A stretch of 64,000 nt of DNA, taken from NCBI GenBank assembly GCA_949358305.1, contig OX442314.1, positions 34,963,608-35,027,607 of the forward strand, given 5' to 3'. The stretch comes from Strigamia acuminata (Eukaryota > Arthropoda > Chilopoda > Geophilomorpha > Linotaeniidae). Below the pieces are notes generated by a model. It made no database searches. It was not told where the DNA came from and saw nothing but the letters and a program-made list of their open reading frames with translations. The position numbers and the translations under genes were made by a program. Of the stretch, positions 46,116 to 56,525 are shown piece after piece (positions within the stretch are counted from its first letter, which is position 1; each line of letters begins with the position of its first letter).

Positions 46116-46305
46116 TCCCCAAAATCCCTTTGGAAAATAAAATAATTTTTAGCATTTTCCTACACAAATTGCTAATTTCGAAGCATTTCTAGGCACAAAT
46201 TCGAATTCCTGGCATGTTTTCACATCAGAAAATGTCTTTTTCATTCAGATCAGGTGGTATTTTGACAAAACCTTTTTTTTACATCTTTAAGAATTTATTT
46301 TAGGA
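46064..46305. repeat. Dispersed ~240-bp repeat, copy A
   Basis: Begins 'GCTCTTGCTGGRCAATGTG' and is about 95% identical by eye to 62236-62478, same orientation. It continues directly from the Merlin transposase remnant, so it is probably the 3' part of that Merlin family. Ends near 'AAGAATTTATTTTAGGAA'. Confidence 0.85.
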
Positions 46306-46756
46306 AAAGTACTTGAAATACTCCCATTGGTTGGGAGATTCATAACACTAGTATAAATGCAATACGAGAAATAGTTTCCAAAATGCAGCAATTTGCCACT
46401 AGATAGCGGTGTTTATGACGCACCAATTTTCAACTTTTAATTGTTAGCTGATATTGATGAATAAAGCACATTACATTTTGGAAATATTTACTTGTTTACT
46501 TTCACACAGATTTCACACGTAAAAGTAGAAAGGGTGTGGGTGGAAAACCCAAACAAATGAAAGAAAATGTGTTTGTACCATAACCCCAAGGAAACCACAA
46601 GAGTTTAAGCAGCAGAGAAACACAAATTATTTTAAACGTATTTGCACAAGTTGGAAAATTATACCCAAAAAAGGGACATATGCAAAGGCTGGCTTTAACA
46701 TCACAACTAATAGGAGTTAGTGTAAGCACAAACTCAAAAACCAACTAGAGGATAAT
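46306..46756. other. Unassigned non-coding region
   Basis: AT-rich, with no recognisable gene or repeat. Confidence 0.5.
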
Positions 46757-47235
46757 TGGTGTGATCAAATTAACATTCCCAGAAGTACACTTCAGTCCAA
46801 AATTAGTGGAAAACATCAAAATAAGATTGGTGGTCAACCCATACTTAGTGAAATGGAGGAAAAAATCTTTGTCAAGCATTTGTTGTTGATGTCATCATAC
46901 GGTTTCCCTATTATAAAACGAGATCTTTGCATGATAATTCAAGATTATTTGGACTACAAGGGAATGAAAGTTCGACAATTTGCGGACAACATGCCAGGCC
47001 CAGACTTTGTTACGGCTTTTTTAAAAAGACACAATGAACTCTCCGGCGCGGATTACGGGAATCATGAACTTAAAGCGTGCGAACATTACGGCAGAAATGG
47101 TTAAGAAATATTTCGAAAATCTTTATTATTTTTTGAAAGTAATTTTACCATGGGCGAAAAAGACACAAAGGACAAAAGTCATGATTGGTAACAATTTGTC
47201 GTCGCTTCTAAACAATACAGTTTTGAATCTTTGCC
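46757..47235 (+). pseudogene. Pogo/Tigger-like transposase remnant A
   Basis: The helix-turn-helix end ('IPRSTLQSKISGKHQNK', 'GGQPILSEMEEKI'), a CENP-B-type segment ('YLDYKGMKVRQFADNMPGPDFVTAFLKRH') and, after a frameshift near 47040, 'RANITAEMVKKYFENL' can be read. A jump then leads to the 'KVMIGNNLSS' region, where the catalytic Asp of the usual GDN is replaced by Asn. About 200 residues between these parts are deleted. It is closely related to the copy at 50143-51327. Confidence 0.8.
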
Positions 47236-48050
47236 GTACTGTGAAATGGCATCCGACTATTTCAAGTTCAACCTCCTCCTCGGAAACCCTGGATCTTCTG
47301 GCCAAGCGTCGTGCCAAATGTACGAATGATGGGCGCCCGCACCAGGGTCTATGTTTTTTGTCTGTTGTATACAGGCGGTGGTTGGTTGGCCAGTGCCATT
47401 GGTGGCTAACATTTGATGGCATGTGTCAACTGCCGGGGCGAGAGAAAGCGCCCCCGCCGGATCCCATGGTTAGACGGGATAAAAGAGATAATGGTAATGA
47501 CCGCATGGTCCGAGGGCGCCAGGAGTTGGTCGCTTTGTAAAAAGTGCCAGTTCATGACCAGTCCCCAGGGACATTCCTTGAAGGAGCCTATCACGCCAAT
47601 CTTCCATTTTGGAAAAAACTTGCCGGCCGCTGTGGATGAACAAGTCGCCGGAACCAGTCGTAATTTGGAAAGGATCCTTATCTCAGAAGAAGTACCTGAA
47701 CCAGTGTGGCGTCAGAAGAAGTATCTGAACCAGTGGCGTCAGAAGAAGTACCTGAACCAGTGGCGTCAGAAGAAGTACCTGAAGCAGTGGCGTCAGTTGT
47801 AGTCCCTTCTCCGGATTTGGCTTCTAAGCAAATAGCTTTGTTATTGGACGCTCTTGAGTCCACGCCGAGTCATATTAAGCGATTGGAAGCGACTATCAAA
47901 AAAGAACGGAACGAAGATCCTCCAATTCCGAAGTTTCAGACGACATGGTCCTTCCTACTTTTCGCCAGTGGAACTTTTGAGCTCGGCATAGCAACTCAAG
48001 AGAGCACGCGAGTTAGTTCCCCCAATAGCTAGTTTTCTCTACGAGGTGGG
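47236..48050 (+). other. Unassigned region with coding-type minisatellite
   Basis: Four tandem copies of a 27-bp repeat at about 47690-47797 encode Val-Ala-Ser-Glu-Glu-Val-Pro-Glu-Pro in one plus frame, which stays open to 48032. Whether it belongs to the adjacent transposon or to another gene piece is unclear. No domain is recognised. Confidence 0.5.
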
Positions 48051-48690
48051 GCGCGCCATCTTTTATGTGGCCAAACGTTACGATGGATTTCGCAATCTTA
48101 TTCGCAATCTTATTCGCAAACTCCAGCGAGGGCAGGCATGCATCGTTGGTGAGGAAGCCCTACATCCGTCGTACCATCTTTGGAACGCTGCATGGGAAAG
48201 GGTGTTCATCTTGCATTGGTAATTAACGTAGTGTTGTATTTTACGTAAATAGTGTGGCTGGTTTAATGAAGTTTATACCGTGTACACCATCCGGTGCCTG
48301 ATTTGCTATTCCAAAGTGTATACTGATAGTCTTTTGGATTGGATATGTGTTTTAAATTCATCTCTGTTCTTTTTAACGACACCGTACAGTGTTATAATTT
48401 TATTGAATTAGTTTCCCGGCCGTCTGATGATTAAGGGTGAGCTTATTGCGCGGCAATACCCCTCCGACCCGGAACACCATTTTCCGACTTTTGCTTCGGG
48501 GTGATGGTTTTTCCGGTCAGGGTCTTCGCGAAAATCTGCGTTTTTTTCTTTCTTGATTTGGTGAAAAAAAAAAGTTGGTATTTTGGATGAAATGTGCATG
48601 CTATAAGTGTGTTATGGATCATCCTCGAACAAAATTCAAAAGCAGGATAGAAGACTCACACTTCCTCAAGTGACCCGCTTTTAAACAATA
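48051..48690. other. Unassigned non-coding region
   Basis: No gene, RNA or clear repeat found. A direct repeat of 'CGCAATCTTATT' near 48092-48115 is the only structure noted. Confidence 0.4.
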
Positions 48691-48911
48691 ATGGCTGCAG
48701 TTATACTCCTATCCGAACATAATACATGCGAGTATAGAGTAAATATTGAAAAAAAGCAAAAAGATGGCTTGTGGATAGTGATTGGGGATGGTTTGACTTC
48801 GTATGGTGATATTGGTGTGGTAGTGAATGAAATGCCTTTGAGTTTCTAATCATGTTAGCGAGGTAGAGTCTTTTTTGTTAAGGGATTTCCGACTTCCGAG
48901 CAATTAAGGCA

Positions 48912-49662
48912 TTGTTAGTTAGAATGAAAGATTCTTATGATCAGATTCAACGTGCTATTCCTGCGAATATCGTGTCGAATCTTTTGAGAGAGGTTGGGAC
49001 GGAAACTGATATAGTGGCTAGGATGAATTCAGGCACTGGAGTTTTTGTTGGGTTAAAGAGGGCTTTTGACGATCTTAATGATAATGTTGGAACATTGCAA
49101 ATAAGTTTGGAAGGTGCAGACGAGAGACCTTGCGTAGAGAAAATCCTTTTATAATTTCAGATGACCAAGCCATGTAAAAATTGCAAGAATTTACCTGGGA
49201 TGATGCTAACATTATTACTGTTTTTAATGTGTGTGGAAATGCAAAGAGTCTGTCATTAGAAGTTATCAATGACTTATTTAAAGAAATTAATAATAATTTA
49301 ATCATAAATGAATATTGGAAATCTGTCCATATTCTGAGACAGAAAGAAATTATTCTAACTTTAGTAATCAAAATAATTAAAGTTTATATACCTTCGGTAA
49401 AATACAACTAATTTTTAACTAAATTAATAAAAAAAATTAATACAACTTTTACCATTATAGAGATTGGAACTACCTGAGCAATCATTAATGTACATCTGTC
49501 AATGTTTGCTTGAAAGTTTATTTAATATTTTATTTATTAAATGTAATTTTCCAAAATACAGTGTTAAAATCAATAGTAATGTCAGCACTGAAAAATTTAC
49601 AACTGATGACAATATTTCTTTACTGGCCTTCCTTTCTTCACTTCAAATACTGAGATTTTAAT
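48912..49662 (+). pseudogene. Fragment of an unidentified, probably spliced gene
   Basis: Open plus-strand pieces at 48912-49154, 49190-49400 and 49461-49662. The last two join across a plausible GTAAAA...TTATAG intron after 'YIPS' and end with TAA. The encoded segments are helical and rich in Asn, Ile and Leu. No domain is recognised, no common start codon is evident and the first and second pieces are in different frames. It could be a small lineage-specific gene or a captured host fragment. A stop in the second piece just before its first good residue argues against simple translation. Confidence 0.3.
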
Positions 49663-50142
49663 GTATCCTGTATGTTCTATTAGGTTTATGAAATGTAATT
49701 TAGTAAGTAATCTATTAATTTTTATGGCAGAAAATTTCTGTACTTACATCCTAACAATAATAGTCGAAATCATTCATTATTTAACACAGTACGCTATACT
49801 GTATGTTGCTATATGATAACTGTATGCAAAAGGCGGTGCTGCCACCTAGCGGTAGGAACCACGGGTCTTTCAAGCCACGGCCCGTTTTCCTATCCTTCTC
49901 TTCTATATCCTTGGTATATCGCGTGGAGCTGAGCGTGTGTGAGAGAGTGGAGTCTTTGGGGCTAATATTTGAATACGAGAGAGCAGAAGAGACGGATATA
50001 GCATTAGGGGGTTTCATTATATGAATGATTTTGCAATTTTGTGATTTTGGACATAAAAAAGTAACAAGTGGTTTTTTTTTATTAGCAAAATTCCGCATCA
50101 GTGCAAAAAAACCACGAGCGGTGGGGTGATTAGGAACACAAC
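49663..50142. other. 5' flank of the pogo-like element
   Basis: No coding sequence. It probably contains the 5' non-coding part of the pogo/Tigger element that follows. No terminal repeat could be fixed. Confidence 0.4.
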
Positions 50143-51327
50143 ATGCCACGCGTTTACGAGCCAAATCCACGTGGCCGACGTTATGTCAATCATGATCCAA
50201 AGAAATTGAAAACTGCTGTTTCAGCTTGTGAGCGTGGGATGAGTTATAGAAAGGCTGAGAACAAATTCTTCATTCCCAAAAGTGTTATTTATCGACATGC
50301 GAAAAACAAACAAATAAAAAAACAAGGTGGACAGCCGGTCTTAGGGGATGTAGCGGAAAATGAACTCGTGAATACCGTAATAAAATGCGCAGAGTTGCGA
50401 TGCATTGTAAAATCATACTTGGACAAAATGGGGAAAAAATCAAAAAAATTTCTGATAATATGCCAGGAAGAGAGTTTGCTATTAGTTTTCTAAAACGCCA
50501 TCGCAAAGAACTTTCTGAAAGGTTTTGCCAAAACATCAAGCGCGCACGAGCACAAGTGTCGAGGGAAATATTGACACAATATTTGGATAATTTGGAAGAA
50601 ACCATTCAGGAAGTCCCTGCATCGAACATAGTCAACTACGATGAGACAAACTTATCAGATGATCCTGGGAGAAGTAAAATTATCACGAAGAGAGGGACAA
50701 AATACCCAGAAAGAGTCATGAATCAAAGCAAATCAGCAACTTCAATAATGTATGCAGCAGCAGCAGATGGCACTGTCTTACCGGTTTACGTGGTGTACAA
50801 GGCCAAAAATTTATATGATTCTTGGACACGTGATGGGCCTCCGCACGCTCGATATAACAGAAGCAAATCCGGATGGTTCGACCACTGCAGTTTCTTAGAC
50901 TGGTTCGAGAAAATCATGCTGCCGTATTTTAAGAAGCTAGATGGACGAAAGTTGCTCATAGGTGACAACCTATCAAGCCACATGTCACCACATATTGTTC
51001 AACTGTGTGAAGAAAACGAAATTTCATTTGTGTTCCTTCCTCCCAACTCGACGCACATTACCCAACCCCTGGTTGTGGCCTTTTTCCAACCATTAAAAAT
51101 ATTTTGGCGTCAAATTCTCACAGCCTAGAAACTGGGCCCTGAAAGAAAAGAATGTTCCGTTCCAAAAAATAAATTTCCAAGGCTTCTAAATGAGTTGGTT
51201 GAAAAAATGAAGCCTACACAATCACAATCAGCAAACATTATAGCTGGATTTAAAAAATGTTCTATTTTTCCAATGGATCGTGAGAAGGTGCTTAGCAAAG
51301 TGCCATGTTCTGTGCCAGAAGGGTGAG
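50143..51327 (+). pseudogene. Pogo/Tigger-like transposase, nearly full length but inactive
   Basis: ATG at 50143. N-terminal psq-type helix-turn-helix ('MSYRKAENKFFIPKSVIYRH') with a small deletion near 50395. A frameshift lies in the A-rich tract at about 50430-50450. The CENP-B-type segment and DDE domain then follow in the next frame: first Asp in 'NYDETNL', second in 'LIGDNLSSH'. The third catalytic Asp, expected in 'QPLD', is Val (GTT at 51072-51074). A TAG at 51126-51128 cuts the frame, which continues to a TGA near 51325. Three independent lesions make it dead. Host CENP-B-like domesticated genes were considered and rejected because of these breaks. Confidence 0.88.
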
Positions 51328-51951
51328 GCGGACGGAATGATGGGGAAGGCGCACTTTGATGGCATCCGGTGCACGAGCATGCACTGGTTGCTCTGCCAAC
51401 CCCTTAGTTTAGGGTTGGCGCCCCTCTCGTGTCTCTCGATGATTGAATCGCTTCTTCGTTTTTGGTTCCTCATTTCTCATGTGAGTTGGCAAGTAAGTTC
51501 CCCTGCCCATCGCCTCTCTTCCCTACTCAGAACTATCCTTTTGAATCCAAAACTGATGAATTTTTCTTAATCTTTGGAATTGTTTGGTATCGATTATATC
51601 AATATTGTTCTCACTTCGGAATCGTACAGTTTCCCACCTGCATGGGTCTGATCATTGCCGTCCCTCTCTTCTCTCCTACTAATTGGTTCATTGAAGATAC
51701 AAGTACATTTTTCTCTCTCTCGATGAAACTCAACAGAATCCATTACACTTTAGGAAATATCTCGTCTCTACATCTCAAACTTCTTTCATACAGACCACTT
51801 TTGAATCTTGTCTTTGTAACTGACTTTGTCTCCAACCCCAGCTGTTTACATCTCTCAGTCTCTGAGATTCTAGTGTAAAGCCTAGTACTCATAACACCAC
51901 AAAGAAAAACTAAAATTAATTTTGTTTTTCCACCATCTGAAATAGTTTCAA
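51328..51951. other. Unassigned non-coding region
   Basis: No gene found. A CT-rich stretch lies at about 51480-51730. Confidence 0.4.
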
Positions 51952-52242
51952 ATGGATGAGGAAAAAGCGGACGAAAGCGACGCAGGAGCCAGTGGCATCG
52001 ACTTGGATGCTAATTCGAAGTTTAAAAACAATACAATGAAGCACATATTACTGCCAAAAGATAAACATGACAATGTATTTTTGACATTGCAATGTTGTAT
52101 GGAGTCAGGAATGATAGCAAAGAGTGGCAACAATTACAAAATTCACAAAAATTTACAATCCGTCCGTGGAACGGTAACAGGAATCGAAGTCTTAAGTTTC
52201 CTGCCAAGGGTGGTACTCATAAAAATATCGTTTATATTCTGA
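51952..52242 (+). CDS. Short ORF of unknown function (96 aa)
   Basis: ATG at 51952, acidic N-terminus, then a segment with several lysines ('HILLPKDKHDN'). It lies upstream of, and in the same orientation as, the hAT transposase remnant and might be its broken N-terminal part, but no BED finger can be seen. Not recognised. Confidence 0.25.
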   Translation: MDEEKADESDAGASGIDLDANSKFKNNTMKHILLPKDKHDNVFLTLQCCMESGMIAKSGNNYKIHKNLQSVRGTVTGIEVLSFLPRVVLIKISFIF

Positions 52243-52324
52243 ATCGCCCTTGCAAGTGGAAACGAATTGTTTCCGGCCCCGATAGTGCACGAAAAAATTT
52301 AATTGTTTCAGACTCTGAATTCTT

Positions 52325-53610
52325 CTCATTTACTATTTGAAGAAAATATTCCCATCCTAAAGCTAAGTACACATGAGACTTTCAGACTCTGAATATTCAG
52401 AGTCTAAAATTTCAGGATGTCACGCTGCGCGCGAAATGATTCCGCCTGTGTGTTTGGCTGTGTCATTCCGTGCGCGGAAATTGTTTGGTACACACAATCC
52501 GTGCACGTGTTGTAAATACAAATGGCGACCTCTTTTTAAAAATGTTGGAGTTAGATTGTGCAAAATAAATGGATTGCTGTATTTTTAAATTAATAATTAA
52601 TAATACATAATAAAATAAATTAATCAAACATTTTAAGTATTATCTGTCTTTGTATTCAGTATCCACCTCCACACCTTGTGTACGACCGGTCACGATCGGT
52701 CGCATTACCACAATGCATTCTGGGTACTCAGAATCTGTTCGTGCACGGAAACAATTCAAGCTATTCCGTGCACCATCACTGCCGGAAAAAATAAAATTTC
52801 GGTTGCCAGAAAGTTTCCGTGTGTGGTAAGCGGAACCATGTGTACCACACTGACCCAAACTTTCGGCCATATACGGAAAGTGATCATTCCGTGCACGGAA
52901 TCAGGTCATGTGTACTTAGCTTAACAAATACTGTCAGTGCGCTAAAACCGATCAAATTGGCAGTCGAGGCACTAGGTGGGCGAGATGCAAACTTTTTAAC
53001 TGCTGATGCGATTCTCAAGTTTGCCATAGAATCGTTGCAAACTAACAACAATCCAATTTCAACAGAATTGCTTGGAGCATTGTTGGTTCGAATTAACGAG
53101 CGCAGGAATAAGGATGTTGTATCTTTGCTTAAATTTCTGAAAACACGAGATTTGACTTCGGATATAAAAGAATTGCCTTTGTCGTCTAAAACATTGGTGG
53201 ATTTGATAAAAAGATTATTTGTGGATAGTTTGGAATTGGATACCGAATCCAATGTTTTAGAAGAAGAAGCTAGTTCTACTTCTAGCAGTTTCACTAATTT
53301 AGACATAAAGGGCAAGCTGTTTGCTGCAATAAATGCTGCACAGATATCCAAATTGCCAGCATCGACTTCTATGGCTGAGAAGAAACTTTTTACTAAAGAA
53401 ATTCAAATCTATCAGGCTACTGGAAGTATCACACCAAAAATTCAAAAGCTTTTGGATGCATTACTTTCAGTACAGCCTACGTCGATAGAAAGTGAGCGAG
53501 CATTTTCTTCATCGGCCAATTTCTGCACAAAAAAAAGATGCTCTCTGAGTGATGTTTCCTTGAATGCACTATGTTTCTTAAAAGCTTATTTTTTAAATGT
53601 AGAAGAATAA
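52325..53610 (+). pseudogene. hAT transposase C-terminal part, split by a MITE
   Basis: The second part (52925-53610) encodes about 228 residues ending in the hAT dimerisation region: 'SIESERAFSSSANFCTKKR', 'LSDVSLNALCFLKAYF', then a stop. The frame continues upstream across the inserted element (52362-52921) for at least 12 codons. The catalytic N-terminal half and BED zinc finger are absent. The downstream non-coding DNA contains TTCCCGGGAA repeats. Confidence 0.85.
52362..52921. mobile_element. PIF/Harbinger-type MITE inserted in the hAT frame
   Basis: 560 bp with 16-bp perfect terminal inverted repeats AGCTAAGTACACATGA, flanked by TAA (52359-52361 and 52922-52924). A 3-bp TAA/TTA duplication is the hallmark of PIF/Harbinger. 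There is no transposase inside. Confidence 0.85.
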
Positions 53611-54160
53611 AATGTGTCTTTTAAAATTTTTGTAAGTGTTTTTTAGTGTTTATTTTGTGTTTTTTTTGCAAAAAAAAACATTATTTTGTCTTTTTTTGTG
53701 TTTTTTCTTGCAAAAAAACATTATTTTGCCAAATTCCCGAAATTTCCCGGGAATTCCCGGGAAATTGATTTGAAATTTCCCGATTCCCGGGAAAAAAAAG
53801 GCGGGAAAATTGAACCTTTAGCCGGTGGTCACCGAAGAGGAATTTTTAGTTTATATTTTTATTTTTGAATTTATTCATAATAAACATTCATTACTTGTTG
53901 TATTTAAATAAAAAAGAAACATATTTCATTTTTATTTCCCGTTGTTTTCTATTGCGTTCAACTAACCTATGGCTACAAAAAATAAAAGATATCAGTTTGT
54001 AGGAACGTTGCCAGGGCAAGGAAGCATTTCCTGCCACCAGGGAAGAAAAACCACACTTTCCTCAGTCTAAATTTGAAAACCCCAGAATAAAGTCACTAAA
54101 TTTGCTCTCTGAAAGCTAAAAACTTCTTTGTAGCAATTGGTGATTCTTTGGATATTATTT
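53611..54160. other. hAT 3' flank with TTCCCGGGAA palindromes
   Basis: Poly(T) tracts and clustered TTCCCGGG motifs at about 53740-53790. No gene. Confidence 0.6.
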
Positions 54161-54173
54161 GGACTCACTTCTT

Positions 54174-54263
54174 GTTGTGAAAACAGTTTCACAACGAGAT
54201 ACCTTCTTGCCATTGAGACTTCAGTGGAGAGAGCCATTTCTTGTCGTGAATACGGTTCACGAC
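54174..54263. ncRNA. Pair of similar hairpins with one covarying base pair
   Basis: Hairpin 1: GTTGTGAAA-ACAG-TTTCACAAC (54174-54195). Hairpin 2: GTCGTGAA-TACGG-TTCACGAC (54243-54263). Both sit after 'TTCTT' and before 'GAGATA'. The third stem pair is T-A in the first and C-G in the second. Function unknown; a structured RNA or a duplicated inverted repeat are both possible. Confidence 0.3.
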
Positions 54264-54414
54264 GAGATAATCCTTGCTGACGTAGCATTTCCACTCACTT
54301 GGGCAGCGCATGCTCATTACCAGCGTTGAGAAAAATTCTGGAGGACAGTTAAATGCCTGATCGACACATCGACCAACTACTTTACACAAATTTAAATGAT
54401 TTGTTATTTTAGGC

Positions 54415-54525
54415 TTGAACTTAAAGGAGAAGCGATCATAATTGAGGAGTTGGTGTACGCCGGCAAACAAGGTAAAACTGCTCAAGGATGTCCCACTGCC
54501 AAATGGATAAAACAACTAAAAAGAA
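54415..54525 (+). pseudogene. TET dioxygenase-like exon fragment
   Basis: 111 bases bounded by TTATTTTAG and GTGAGA encode a segment with 'IIIEELVYAGKQGKTAQG' followed by 'CPTAKW'. This matches the conserved Cys-rich part of TET 5-methylcytosine dioxygenases (pattern RIEKVVYTGKEGKxxQGCPxAKW). No other TET exon is visible nearby, so it is likely a duplicated or stranded exon. A genuine exon of a gene broken up by transposons is less likely. Confidence 0.65.
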
Positions 54526-54599
54526 GTGAGAAACGAACTAATTTTACTACATTGAATTCAATTTAGATTATACGGCATTCTGGGCCCACAGAAAAAGCA

Positions 54600-55022
54600 C
54601 AGGTTCAACACGCGATGACACTTCAGGCTGATCTAACCTTCGAGACAGCGGTGGCTTTTGCGTCTGCTGCCGAAGTTTCTTCGAAGGCGGTTATGGCATT
54701 CGCGTCGGCTCCAGCATTGAAAACAACCGATGTTTTTAAGCTTCAAAACAATGGGAAACAGCGAAGCGGTGGCCGCCGTGGCCCAGCAAATTCATCCCAC
54801 GGTCAGTTGCGCCCAGCAGACCCAGCAAGTCTCCAACAGCAACCACATGATGGTCGAGGAAATGCTTCTCGTGCGGCGCCACAGACCATCGCAGACAAGA
54901 CTAAGTTTCGGCAGGCCAGGTGCCATGTGTGCGGCAAAACAGGCCACATTCAGGCCGCCTGCTGGTCTGCTGCCACGCCGTCTGAGGCTACGTCGGCCGC
55001 AATTAATACTGTGGTCGCTTAA
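54600..55022 (+). pseudogene. Gag fragment with zinc knuckle
   Basis: Open frame of 135 codons ending in a CX2CX4HX4C knuckle ('CHVCGKTGHIQAAC'), preceded by a Gln/Arg/Ala-rich basic region, as in the nucleocapsid part of LTR-retrotransposon Gag. It differs from the two other Gag sequences in the window. No pol follows. Confidence 0.7.
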
Positions 55023-55682
55023 ACCCGTGTTTTAGATTTCTACTAGCCGTTTCCAGCTTCTTTTGGGGAGAGAGGAGAGTTATTCTAACTCATTTGTTTC
55101 AAGGTTTAATGCAAGTTGTTTTGATTTGATTTACAAAAATATATTACAATTCGTGCAATCTGTTGCACAGCCTTTACTATTACAAATTCGTGCAATCTTT
55201 TGCACTATACTGCCTTCAATTTCTTGCAACCATTTACATTTACTATTTGATTTTGTGCAACATTTTGCAATGCTTTTACAATGTTTTCAGTGTTTACAAT
55301 GTGCTTTATTTTATTTATATTCAATGTGTTAAATTGCTCTCTTTAATTGCTCTGTTTGCAATTGAGGGGATATTGGGGTGTTCTTCAACCCCAACTGTTA
55401 TGAGTGTGTTTTTTGTTTACTGTCAAATTGAGGTCCTGCCCTTGAGCAGCACTCCCAGTTTTGAGATGTGTGTCACTCATTGTACCACTATGCAATAAAG
55501 GCACTCAGCTACAAGAGCTCGAGCAGCTCACACCACTTCAAACTCCTCTCCATTCGTACACAACTACAAGAAATACACAGAAAGACACAACAAAATCCTT
55601 GATGCTTTAAAGGTGTGTATTCACTTCTGGTTGATTACGCAAGTAATAAGAAGGCATGGATGACAAGCTCTTTATTTTCTGA
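55023..55682. other. Unassigned region with recurring TGCAA motifs
   Basis: Non-coding. 'GTGCAA' or 'TTGCAC/TTGCAA' words recur at least eight times at 55150-55270. No gene. Confidence 0.4.
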
Positions 55683-55835
55683 TTGGCTTGCTCAATTATG
55701 AAGAAGAAACGTAATATTTTGATTATGCTTGATAACTGTTCCGCTCATCAAATGACTAGTCAATTAACAAACATAAAACTTCTATTTTTTCCTCCCACTG
55801 CAACTTCTATGATCCAATCTTTTAGACCTGTGCGC
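55683..55835 (+). pseudogene. Tigger/jerky-like transposase fragment
   Basis: About 50 codons with the second DDE block ('ILIMLDNCSAH') and the following 'LLFFPPTATSMIQ' segment. It ends abruptly at a GC-rich repeat that begins around 55830. Confidence 0.75.
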
Positions 55836-56245
55836 CGTGCCCAATTTGTCGGCGGCGGCTTGTTTCGGCTGGTCGCCACAAGCTGGCAGCGGCTCGGATC
55901 AGCTTCGTTCGTAGGAGCCGGCGGCTGGCGGCTCAGCCAATGACGTACGGTATCGGCGGCGGCTAGCCAGCTGATCGGATAAGCCGAAATTTTTCGATTA
56001 CAAAGAATAAAAACAACAAAACAAATACGAAATAAACCTACGAAAACCTCCAAACCAAAAAATGAAAAGAAAAAAACTGAAAACAGAGATGAAATTTAAA
56101 AAAAAGAAAAAAAAGAAAAAATTAAGTTGTTTTATTTGTTCAGCCGTTCGACGCCGGGAAATCAGCGGCGGCGGCGGCTTGTAAATTGTCGCCACACGGC
56201 GGCGGCGGCTGGGGTCCAGCCGACCAGCCGCCGAGCCAAGGAGGC
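55836..56245. repeat. GC-rich CGGCGGCGGCT repeat region
   Basis: Two blocks (55845-55975 and 56145-56240) rich in 'CGGCGGCGGCTTGT', 'CAGCCG' and 'GTCGCCACA' words are separated by A-rich DNA. They may be the ends of a non-autonomous element, but no exact terminal repeat or target duplication could be fixed. Confidence 0.45.
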
Positions 56246-56525
56246 GCATGATATATCGAGAAAATAGATATCGCGAATCCAAAAAAAAGCAACATTTGCA
56301 AATGCTACTTTTGGATTCGCGAATCGCGTAAACGCAAACTCCCATTGGCTCGAAATCCAACTGGTGCTAAGTGGACATGCGCAAAAAAAAGTAATCGCAA
56401 AAAAAATAAATCGCGAAAAAAGTAATCGCGAATAGCTGTAATCGCCAAAAAAGAAAACGCAAAATTTTAATTTCAGATCAAACGTCTTAGAAGCAATTGG
56501 AAGATACTTAATAAGTTAATTTACA
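56246..56525. repeat. Short TAATCGCG-type repeats
   Basis: At 56388-56450 the words 'GTAATCGC' and 'AATCGCGAA' recur five times. They resemble the minisatellite at 63365-63535. No coding sequence. Confidence 0.55.
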
